Shown here: positions 54,308-62,822 of the stretch, in pieces
Numbering within the stretch: the first letter of the stretch is position 1
Layout: each line of letters starts with the position of its first letter
Translations under genes and position numbers: made by a program
The notes under the pieces: model-generated
Told to the model about the DNA's origin: nothing
Database searches by the model: none
Seen by the model: the letters and a program-made list of their open reading frames with translations, nothing else
Source of the DNA: Scytonematopsis contorta HA4267-MV1
GTDB lineage: Bacteria; Cyanobacteriota; Cyanobacteriia; Cyanobacteriales; Nostocaceae
NCBI GenBank assembly: GCA_019359035.1
Contig: JAHHIC010000079.1
Coordinates: forward strand, 21,334 to 85,333
Direction of reading: 5' to 3'
DNA: 64,000 bases

Positions 54308-54884
54308 GAATTGATGGGAACTGATGAATTAATGAGAGTTGATGAAGTTGCTATCAAATGAAGAAAGGCAGCTATCCTGATGGCAGAAATCAGAAAGAAC
54401 CATAGCATTTATGGGTGGTATTTAACAAGAAAATAAATTGTATTTTTTCCAAGGATTAACTTGGGGGCTTTGATATTTTCCGACGAGATGTATAAGAAGG
54501 CAGCTATGCTGGAGGCAGAAGGCAGCTATGATTCTCCATAAATTGCAGGAGCGGGGATTTGATAATGACGCCTTTTTTCTTTGTGCAACGCAAATCGCAG
54601 AAAAAAATCTTTTTTTGTTTTGCATAAATAAATTTAGGGGCTTCTACCCTTGTGGCAGAGGGAAATTAGATTCTTACCTTCTGCCATCTGCCCTCTGCCT
54701 TCTTTGATGAAATATTTTGAGTTGAGCTTGCATTATTTTAGCGCAAATTCTCCAACTTTATTTTGCAAAGCTTTAAACATCTTTGAAACTTGTGATTAAG
54801 GTTTTTTCGGGTGTGGGGAAATGTAGAGGTAGAGGTCAGAGACGATGGTATTCAAATTCATAAAATTTACGATTTTGAAACACT
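54308..54884. other. Intergenic region with scattered GGCAGAAGG repeat pieces
   Basis: No gene. Contains degenerate pieces of the dispersed repeat family at about 54362-54390, 54495-54530 and 54650-54705 and a TTCAAATTCATAAAATTTAC palindrome copy at about 54850. Confidence 0.55.
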
Positions 54885-54893
54885 GTGTCGAGT

Positions 54894-56837
54894 GTAACCG
54901 TTCACAGGATTTATTTGGTTACCGCATCCAATAGGTACAAATTGGTGGTAGATTGAGAGGCATGGATACTCTGTGCATCTTTTACGGAATTGAGATTCCC
55001 AACTCGGATTGGGAAAAAACCCCAGCCAGCGTCAAAGAACTGGTCGCAAAGTTGGGTCAGCTCATAAAGCAATCAGAAAAAGAGTTGTCCGATAAAGATG
55101 CCCAAAACCAAGAACTTTTAGAAAAAATCAACCGTACATCAAATAATTCATCATCTCCCCCATCATCTGACCCACCCAGCGTCGAAAAACCTCTTCATAA
55201 AAAAAAGAAGAGCGGTAAAAAACGTGGTGGACAACCAGGTCATAAGGGACACAGCCGATTTTTATTCGAGCCTGATGACTGTACAATTTTAGACCATCAC
55301 CCAAAAACTTGTAGTTGTTGTGGCGAGAAATTAAGTGGAGAAGACGCTAACCCTTACCGTCATCAAGTAGTAGATATCCCGATTGTAAAACCAGTAGTTG
55401 TAGAGTATCGCTTACACCAACTGGTGTGTGATAACTGTGGAACAAGTACTCGTGCAACATTACCCCAAGGTGTTAACAAGAGTGGATACGAGGCCTCAGT
55501 TGTAGCTCTTGTTGCTGTTTTAAGTGGGGTATACCGTCACAGCCAGAGAATGGTGCAAAGTGCCATGTCTGAAGTATTCGGAATACCAATGTCTTTAGGT
55601 ACAGTCAACAAGCTCAGGCTTGAGGCAAGTTCAGCACTTTCAAGTATTGTTGCTGAAGCAAAAATATACATCCAAAATTCCCCTATAGTTGGAGCGGATG
55701 AAACACACTTCGTCCAAGGAAACGTTGATGGATGCAACGAGAAAAAGAGTCAAGCTTGGCTTTGGGTCGCAGTCACACCCTTAGTTACTTTTTTTCAGAT
55801 TACACTTTCTCGCTGTTCTGAATCTGCTAGAAATCTATTGGGTGAAGACTTTGGCGGTATTTTAAATTCAGATAGGTACGCCTCATACAATTGGGTAGGC
55901 TTGGAGCAACGACAATTGTGCTGGGCACACTTAAAAAGAGAATTCATTAAAATATCAGAGCGTCCTGGGATATCAAAAGAAATTGGAAGCGCTCTGGTTA
56001 AACAGCAAGAAAAGTTATTCGAGCTATGGCATCGAGTCAGAGATGGAACTTTGAAACGTTGTGAGTTCCAGCTTTTAGTTCAACCCGTCCGCAATTCAAT
56101 CAAGTCGTCGTTACAAGAGGCTGCGGATTATGAGATTGGTTCCAAAGAAAAAACCCCACTCGCAAAAACTGTTCGTACTTGTCGCCAAATTTTAAAAGTT
56201 GAGCAAGCCTTGTGGTTGTTTGTAACTGTCGAGGGTGTGGAGCCAACAAATAATGCTGCTGAAAGAGCTATACGTCCTGCTGTAATATGGCGACGCACCA
56301 GTTTTGGCTCTCAAACACAAGCGGGTAGTACTTTTGTTGCCCGGATGTTAACTGTTGTGACTTCCCTCAAGTCTCAACGTCGCAATGTTTTGGAATTTAT
56401 GACCAAAGCTGTCAATGCTGCACGTGACAATAAACCTACTCCTTCTTTACTACCATTAGCTAAAGCTCCTGAGGAACAAGTAATAAAGGCTGCTTAATTA
56501 AGCACAAAGACAGAAATATTTACACGTATTGAAATAAATTGCGCTTTAACTGACGCACGGGACAAAGCAGATTATTCTTGACGAGTAGCTATAAATTCTC
56601 GTATTTCGATTCGTCGCTTGCCACCCTAAACGATGTTTGCCATTTGGAGAAGTTGATTGCTTTTCCTGTCTACTCTTACACTCATACACCTCTGTATTAC
56701 CTCGTAACATCAACCAAGAATCAAACCTGATTCCCTATTTCTTACATTCAAAGATTTCCTGTGTGCTTCTTATAATCAAATAGTTACAACGCGCATTACC
56801 GGGTGGTGCGCCGCAGGCGCACCCCCTGAACGGTTAC
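54894..56837 (+). mobile_element. IS66-family insertion sequence, intact
   Basis: Ends GTAACCGTTCA and its complement TGAACGGTTAC. The 9-base direct repeat GTGTCGAGT flanks it (54885-54893 and 56838-56846), against the 8 bp usual for IS66; one matching base may be chance. One transposase gene only, as in the ISBst12-like subgroup without tnpA/tnpB. 340 bp of non-coding sequence follow the gene, ending in the hairpin GGTGCGCCGCAGGCGCACC. Confidence 0.9.
54962..56497 (+). CDS. IS66-family transposase (TnpC-like)
   Basis: 511 residues from ATG 54962 (GAGAGG upstream). N-terminal coiled coil/leucine-zipper (LVAKLGQLIKQSEKELSDKD), then the Lys-rich KKRGGQPGHKGH motif, a zinc finger (CSCCGEKL with CDNCGTS), and the DDE domain with GADETHF (D), LNSDRYASYNW (D) and EPTNNAAERAIRP (E). 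Full length and uninterrupted, so probably active. Closely related to the partial copy at 62996. Confidence 0.95.
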   Translation: MDTLCIFYGIEIPNSDWEKTPASVKELVAKLGQLIKQSEKELSDKDAQNQELLEKINRTSNNSSSPPSSDPPSVEKPLHKKKKSGKKRGGQPGHKGHSRFLFEPDDCTILDHHPKTCSCCGEKLSGEDANPYRHQVVDIPIVKPVVVEYRLHQLVCDNCGTSTRATLPQGVNKSGYEASVVALVAVLSGVYRHSQRMVQSAMSEVFGIPMSLGTVNKLRLEASSALSSIVAEAKIYIQNSPIVGADETHFVQGNVDGCNEKKSQAWLWVAVTPLVTFFQITLSRCSESARNLLGEDFGGILNSDRYASYNWVGLEQRQLCWAHLKREFIKISERPGISKEIGSALVKQQEKLFELWHRVRDGTLKRCEFQLLVQPVRNSIKSSLQEAADYEIGSKEKTPLAKTVRTCRQILKVEQALWLFVTVEGVEPTNNAAERAIRPAVIWRRTSFGSQTQAGSTFVARMLTVVTSLKSQRRNVLEFMTKAVNAARDNKPTPSLLPLAKAPEEQVIKAA

Positions 56838-57029
56838 GTGTCGAGTTTTGCTAAGGCGAATACTAAGCGTGTGATTTATTTTTAGCCTCAATCTCCGCGA
56901 ACTCACGTTAAACTAGGGTAAAAGATGCGAGCAGTGAACTTTAATATCTGCATCTACACTACGAATGGTAGCGCAAACGCTACTACTGTGTTGCAATTTT
57001 AATAGCTCTATGGAGGTCAATGAACGAAA

Positions 57030-58268
57030 GTGACTATACCAAAAAAAATTCACAGAGGCTTTAGCTACAATGAAGCCATATTAATGTGTCGCTTCTGCAA
57101 GCAAGCCTACGACATTTTCGCTTACGATGACGGAAGGGTAGATGACTTGGAAATTAGGGACATCTACAGTTCAATATACCGAAATCAAGAATGGAAATGT
57201 GTCCATAGCTTCTGGAGTACTGCCGCAAGTGCCCGGGGATTTATCCTCAAAAGAACAACAGGTAATCAGTATGTACTGGTTTTCCGAGGTTCAATTATCA
57301 CGGAACAAGGTACTGTCGATTTAACCAACATTGCCACCTGCATAGACTGGGAGTTTGTCAACTACGGTTCTACCCTCATTCAAAGAATTAAAGTAGCTCG
57401 TGGTTTTTTATTAGCATTTGAGTCAGTCTCAGATGAAATAATAATTTTCTTTAAAACCTTACTTGGCAAACTCAAACCCATAGATTTTCAGAAGCTATAC
57501 CAGCTCAATCCCTTAAGGCAGTTGGCTTGTGCAACGGCAATCGCTAGAGCTGGAGCAATTCTACTCGGAGATGATTTTGAGAAAAATGCCAAAAAGTTAA
57601 TCGAACAAGCAGTTGAAGATGGGGAAGTTGGCAATAATGACGATATAAAAGCAATTTTAAACTATGAGGAAGAAGCTTTATTAACTGCTAAAGCCTCGAA
57701 TCCAATAGAAATTTACGTTACAGGTCATAGTTTAGCAGGGGGATTAGCCAACCTTTGCGCTTTGGCTTTGCGACGTGAGTTTGGTGTGCGAGAAGATTCA
57801 GGCATGGGAATCAAAGTCTACACCTTTGGCGGGGTAAAAACTGGCAATAAAGACTTTGCAGAATACTATAATCAACAAATCGGTTTGGGCTTTAGCTATC
57901 GTGTGGAAAACGTACTAGACCCTGTACCATCCATTCCCATCTCGCCTCCTTTCCCTGTAAATGTTGTGTTTCCTGAGGGTCTGCGAATAGGTAATTATTT
58001 TTTGGGAAACTATGTAGCTGTAGGAGAAAATTACAATGTCTTTGGACTGGGAAGTCAGAGTTTCTCTGTCTCCTTTGGGGGGGCCTTTGAGTTCTTGGGA
58101 GGAATTCCTTTTCCCCACAGCTATGATAGCTATTTTCAACTACTCAAAGAACAACAGGAGTTTTGGTCTCGATTATTACAGCCCGCTGTAAGTATCCTTC
58201 GTCCAGGTCTAGAAGAAATGCTAGAAAGGGTATATATGGAATTGCAGCAAGAGAAAGTTGACCAATAG
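57030..58268 (+). CDS. Class-3 lipase-family alpha/beta hydrolase
   Basis: 412 residues. Nucleophile elbow TGHSLAGGLANLCALAL at about 232-248 (Ser in GHSLA), oxyanion region VLVFRGSI at about 87-94, Asp in NVLDPVPSIP and a C-terminal His in PHSYDSY complete a plausible triad as in fungal lipase-like (class 3) enzymes. No signal peptide. Start is uncertain: GTG 57030 lies 13 bases after GGAGG, while ATG 57020 lies closer to that site but is out of frame and would need the loss of one A in an A8 run at 57041-57048. It follows an IS66 insertion by 190 bp. Substrate unknown. Confidence 0.85.
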   Translation: MTIPKKIHRGFSYNEAILMCRFCKQAYDIFAYDDGRVDDLEIRDIYSSIYRNQEWKCVHSFWSTAASARGFILKRTTGNQYVLVFRGSIITEQGTVDLTNIATCIDWEFVNYGSTLIQRIKVARGFLLAFESVSDEIIIFFKTLLGKLKPIDFQKLYQLNPLRQLACATAIARAGAILLGDDFEKNAKKLIEQAVEDGEVGNNDDIKAILNYEEEALLTAKASNPIEIYVTGHSLAGGLANLCALALRREFGVREDSGMGIKVYTFGGVKTGNKDFAEYYNQQIGLGFSYRVENVLDPVPSIPISPPFPVNVVFPEGLRIGNYFLGNYVAVGENYNVFGLGSQSFSVSFGGAFEFLGGIPFPHSYDSYFQLLKEQQEFWSRLLQPAVSILRPGLEEMLERVYMELQQEKVDQ

Positions 58269-58330
58269 TACGTCAAAAAGAAGGCAGAAGAATCAGAGAA
58301 GGAAGAAGGCATTCAAGGTAAAAGAGAATA

Positions 58331-58355
58331 CAGTGTGGGCTTGAGACCCACACTG
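58331..58355 (+). terminator. Hairpin after lipase gene
   Basis: CAGTGTGGG / CCCACACTG stem of 9 bp with a 7-base loop, 62 bp after the lipase stop. No strong T-run follows, so it may be an inefficient or factor-assisted terminator. Confidence 0.5.
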
Positions 58356-58554
58356 ATTCAAGACCACCAACCTGCGGTGTGGTGGTGGCTTGTACCCCCG
58401 TTGGCTAGAAAGCTTAATTTTGCGTTTGACGGTGATTACTAAGCTATTGGATCATATTTTTTGTGGAGTTCTCTTAAGAAATTTTAATGCTGCCGAGTCC
58501 TCTAAAAAGGACTAGAAATGGAGTTATATTACAGAGTGCCTTTTGTACTATTAA
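58356..58554. other. Short intergenic region
   Basis: No gene. A CACCACC/GGTGGTGG inverted pair at about 58361-58390 could form a second hairpin. Ends at the ISAzo13 left end. Confidence 0.45.
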
Positions 58555-60148
58555 GGGACTTCCAAAGAATAAATTATTCCAAAAAAAACCAAGGGTCAGC
58601 AGCTATTTAAGAATAATAATAATTATAAGTCAGAAAAAAGTTGCCCTCTTAATACTCCTTTTCTTCCCCTCAACTATGCATGACGAATCTATACACATGT
58701 TGTTCGTCTTGAACTTAAACAGTGTAAATTTAGTATGTTTTCTAGCTTAATAAATACTTTTATTGAAATCAAATTGCTATGTTTTACCACAACAGATATC
58801 AATAAACCAGTTACCTAAATCTGGGAAAAGTTCATGGTTAGAATTTGTTAATCGCTCAATTTGTTTTTCAATTTGATTCATAGCTTTTTTTGTCAGCTTT
58901 ACACCATTCTCATAGGCTTTGTGTACTAATTTAACTACTGGATTATTACCGTTCCATTTCATATTACTAGCAAAGTTTAAAGCCGTTTCTATTTCATCTA
59001 AAATACTGCCATTCCAATGATTTTCTAGTACTCCCCATGTTCTTTCTATCGGATTATATTTACTATGGTAGGGAGGATAGTAAGCTAAACGTATATTTAA
59101 TTGATGTTTGTGGGCAAACTCTACTATACGTTTCATAAATTGAGTGCGTCGAGAACTATTCTGCGGACCATTATCTTGATTAAGAACTAGTGTATGTACT
59201 TGGGAAAAACGGTGCTTTTTTCCTAACCAAAAATCCTCTAAAACATCAACAATAAAATCACTGGTAGCTTTAGATTCCGTAAAGTATAAAAATAGCTCAT
59301 CAAGCTCTGGAAGAAATATTCCGTATGGAGTTACAGTTGTTTTCGGATTATAATCATGGTCAGATGCTGTTGTTTCATCACGGCTTTTACCTCCTCGGTC
59401 AAATGAACCAATCTTAACACGAGCCTTGCCATCCATACTGAGACGTAAAACGCTTTTATCTGACGAAGCATCTTTATTTACTATGTCTAACTGCTCAAAT
59501 ATTGCATCAGTTTGAGGGATTTTTTTTTTGCGGCTGAACCTTCTTCACTCTTCTTAGTTTGTAGCCTAAATCATTTAATTTGATTCGAATCGTTTCTGAT
59601 GTTGGCAGATTTTCATCACTGTAAGCATACTTTTCTATTAATTGCTTTCTCACCTCAGCTGCGCTTAATCGCGTATATAGTCTCATACTTTTAAAACTCG
59701 GGTCAGTTTGACTATAAAAGTCAACTAAATTTTTTATGTCTTCTAAAAGATTTGGCAAGTGTTCCTCAGCTTTATAACGTCCTTTTCCACTCATGTTATC
59801 AACACAAGTAATGCCACTTTTTAATTCTCTTGTGCCTTTCCTAATCGTGTCTCGATTCCATCCTAATTCTGACTCTGCAAGCCTCTGTCCTCCTAGACCT
59901 AATTTCTGGACTGTTGAAGCTATAAATTTACGCTTGGATGAACCTTTTAATTGAAATGCTGTCTGTTTCAATAATTCTTTAAGCGAATCTGTTAGTACTA
60001 TAGACATCTTAATGCACCCCAAATTTGAACTATTATTACTAAATTTACTACAAAAGAGGAAATTAGGACTCAGCCAACAGATACTACATAATTCTCTTAT
60101 AGTGATTATCATTATCTATAATGGGATGTTTTATTTTTTGGAAGTCCC
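58555..60148 (-). mobile_element. ISAzo13-family insertion sequence
   Basis: Inverted ends share GGGACTTCCAAAnAATAAA. TAA immediately outside both ends (58552-58554 and 60149-60151) is a likely 3-bp target duplication. Encodes one transposase split by a poly-A frameshift. Inserted at the edge of an NRPS epimerization-domain relic. Confidence 0.8.
58777..60007 (-). CDS. ISAzo13-family transposase, two frames joined by a frameshift at an A10 run
   Basis: N-terminal part (59507-60007, starting MSIVLTDSLKELL) carries the HTH region and ends LRRVKKVQPQKK. The rest continues in another frame from the A10 run at 59520-59529 (minus strand): IPQTDAIFEQLDIV, then MDGKARVKIGSFDRGG, LVLNQDNGPQNSS and AYYPPYHSKYNPIERTWG, the last with the catalytic Glu. 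These are recognisable ISAzo13-family blocks. Loss of one A (or +1 slippage) restores the full frame, so expression may use slippage; a simple inactivating indel is the alternative. Confidence 0.8.
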
Positions 60149-60930
60149 TAAGATTGCGCTTTTCTTTAGTCAACGGCACTATAATACAAGAATATAACAA
60201 TGCTGATAATCTAAGTTTTGTGGTTGTTAACTTAGCTGAGGAGGATAATGCTATTAGCCAAATGGAGCTTGAAGCTGATAGAGTTCAAGCTACTGCTAAT
60301 CTAGAACAAGGTGCGTTAGTACGCTTTGTTCTTTTTAATTTAAAACAGGGCGACCGACTTTTAATTGTTGCTCATCATCTTATAATTGATACTGTATCCT
60401 GGCGTCTCTTGCTAGAGGATTTATCTACTGGCTACGAACAAGCCTGTGCTGATATTTTGATTAAATTTCCGGCAAAAACTGATTCCTACCAGCAATGGGC
60501 AAAAGCGCTGCAAAAATATAGCACTGAACAAGCATTACAAGCACGCGACTATTGGCAGCAATTAGCTCAGGCTAAAGTTAATAACTTGCTCATTGATATT
60601 AATACTAACGAGAGTAATTTAGTTGCTGACAGCCATACTTTAGAGTTTAGCTTAAGCCAAGAGCAAACAAATTCTTTATTAACAGATGTACATCGCGTTT
60701 ATCACACTGAAATTAACGATATTTTACTCGCGTCAGTTGCGATAGCCCTTTATGCTTGGTCTGGAAATGAAAACTTTTTAATTGACTTAGAGGGACACGG
60801 GCGTGTTGACGACATAGATGGTATTGATGTTAGCCGTACCGTTGGTTGGTTTACAAGCATCTACCCCGTACTCTTAACTATTGCTCCTGGCGCCGACCTC
60901 CCTTACCAAATCAAGGTATCCGCTCAATAA
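60121..60930 (+). pseudogene. NRPS epimerization-domain relic
   Basis: True homology begins at the insertion-sequence edge (about 60146, SLRLRFSLVNGTIIQEY). Contains HHLIIDTVSWRLLLEDL (HHxxxDxVSWR, the E-domain version of the active site), YQQWAKALQKYS, and FLIDLEGHGRVDD with RTVGWFTSIYPV, both E-domain hallmarks. The N-terminal part is missing on the left and it stops early at ADLPYQIKVSAQ on the right, where the domain should continue. No other NRPS domains adjoin. A leftover of a second NRPS gene that made a D-amino-acid unit. Confidence 0.85.
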
Positions 60931-61268
60931 ATTGCGGTAAGTAGTAATTACGAGCGTATGATTAAAATTTATTATTCAAATAAATACTCAAGCCATGCAG
61001 ACGCTCCGGTAAAGCTGCTAAGCAGAACTTTGCTAACAGTAATTTGCTCAAAATAATATTTATTACGAAGTGAAAGAGCTAACTATATAACAACAAGAAA
61101 TTTCAAATAACATAGCACTTCTTTTATAAAGTACTTTCAAGCACACTAACTCGACCGCACGTCAACTGCATTTGCTCCCCTGCATAAATTTTGATGAAGC
61201 ACGAGTGGACACACAGCAATAAAATGTAGTTCTATTCAATATTTAACTATGAATTAATATAATAGTGT
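60931..61268. other. Intergenic, no recognised feature
   Basis: AT-rich, no open frame worth calling and no clear repeat. It probably contains the 3' end of the transposable element whose transposase starts at 61269. Confidence 0.4.
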
Positions 61269-62822
61269 TTATCCTGACATACAAAATAGTTCTTCTTGCC
61301 ACGACAAAGGCTGATATGTAGTCAAAGATTTATTTCTAATAATTGTTCCCAATGACGGAATGTCGCTTTTCGCTCTTATACGGTCTTGCATGAATTTAAA
61401 AAAGCTGATTCCTAATTTACGAGTAGTTGCAACAAGAGACATAAAGATGTCCCAAGCTTTAGTTCCCTCACTCGTTTGAGTCGCATAACTAATGTTGCGT
61501 CGCTGTACCATTGTTCTGGCTGCTAATTCAGCAGGATTATTATGTAACGGCAGTTCAGGGTACTCTAAAACTAGAAGTAACTCGGAAACTTTTGCTGCTG
61601 TTAACTGCTTTCGTTCGTCTAACTGCTTATAACCACTTTCAGTACTGAAGATTTCCCAAAATCTTGATTGGAGCCAAAGTTTTTGATTAAGGTTAGGAGA
61701 ATCTCTATAAGCAAGCAATTCTCGGTAGTAATCCCAAAACTCAGATAGAAAGTCGTCTAAAATTTTTTGATGGCAAGCAACAAACGGAGTCAGTTTTTTA
61801 TAATGGCGTCCTTCATGTACCCAGCACAGAGCTAAATTATTAGTCAATAGTTTAAATTGAGGGGCATCATCACATACCAGAGTTTGCACTATTGGAATAT
61901 CCGTTTGCTGATGATAAAAAGCAATCGCTGCCGCTTCTAATAGGCGAGTACGATTTTGAGAACCCAGTTTATTCAAATACGTATCAAGCAGACAATTAAA
62001 CTCTGACTCTGTAAAAACTGTTTCTTGAGGCAATAATCTAAGTTGATTACTCCATTTATTCGGTATATTCAAAGCATCTAATAGCTCATAAGTAAGCTCA
62101 TTAAGAATAAAATCAAGCTCTTGTTTGTTCTGCAATACACTTAGCACACTTAATCTATCTTTTTTAAGCGTCGTTGAGTAAACTGTATACAATGGGTTAC
62201 AAATCACATTTGTAGTATGATTTATCCCTTTGACACGTGCTCCGGTTTGGTCTAAGTGATGCCAAGTAGTACTTTCCAGCCCAGATATATATACTTCGTT
62301 AAGCTCAGATTTAAAATCGTCATGATTTTTAATTAGCAGATTTGATAAGTAACCTGCTGACATCGAAATACCAATATCCTCTAAAAATTCTAATAATTTA
62401 CCTTGGGTCATATTGCTTCCATAGTACAAGCTTATGACTAAGGCTTTGATTCCCGGACCAAACTCTCCGTCGTAACCTGCCGGTAATGGCGTCAAGTATG
62501 TTTTACCGGATGAAAGCGAGTAGAATTTCGGTTTTAAGAATAGTACATTATCGGTTTTAAGTAAAATATCTTGTACAATTACCTCTTCGTAACCTTTAAA
62601 CTCCGCATCTGCTGGTAGCTCTGATTCTGGATACTCCAAAATCCATTTTCTATCTATCTTTATCAAAGCGTTTTTACTACTCTTAGTATGCTTGGAGGGA
62701 GTAAAACGTTCTTTCTCTGACGAATGGTCTTTCTTAAACCCGCTAGTTTTATTGGCTTTAATGTCTGGCTTACCCTTTTCTCCTTGTAACCGTTCAGGGG
62801 GGGTGCGCCTGCGGCGCACCAC
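61269..62822 (-). CDS. IS66-like transposase, 5' end replaced by another IS66 insertion
   Basis: Native coding sequence runs from about 62785 leftward (GEKGKPDIKANKTSGFKKD onward). The first ~12 codons (MVRRRRTPPERL) come from the terminal hairpin of the IS66 copy that begins at 62786, so the original N-terminus, probably a coiled coil, was cut off. Features of the IS66/DDE type: WHHLDQTGARVKG, LVCDDAPQF, CWVHEGRHYKKL, and LPLHNNPAELAARTMVQRR near the C-terminus. Distinct from the IS66 transposases at 54962 and 62996. Probably inactive. Confidence 0.8.
   Translation of the reverse strand: MVRRRRTPPERLQGEKGKPDIKANKTSGFKKDHSSEKERFTPSKHTKSSKNALIKIDRKWILEYPESELPADAEFKGYEEVIVQDILLKTDNVLFLKPKFYSLSSGKTYLTPLPAGYDGEFGPGIKALVISLYYGSNMTQGKLLEFLEDIGISMSAGYLSNLLIKNHDDFKSELNEVYISGLESTTWHHLDQTGARVKGINHTTNVICNPLYTVYSTTLKKDRLSVLSVLQNKQELDFILNELTYELLDALNIPNKWSNQLRLLPQETVFTESEFNCLLDTYLNKLGSQNRTRLLEAAAIAFYHQQTDIPIVQTLVCDDAPQFKLLTNNLALCWVHEGRHYKKLTPFVACHQKILDDFLSEFWDYYRELLAYRDSPNLNQKLWLQSRFWEIFSTESGYKQLDERKQLTAAKVSELLLVLEYPELPLHNNPAELAARTMVQRRNISYATQTSEGTKAWDIFMSLVATTRKLGISFFKFMQDRIRAKSDIPSLGTIIRNKSLTTYQPLSWQEELFCMSG

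Noticed and set aside
58487..58750. 87-codon frame at the left end of the ISAzo13 element
   Set aside because: Runs across the insertion-sequence terminus and is low-complexity Lys/Ile; no ribosome site.
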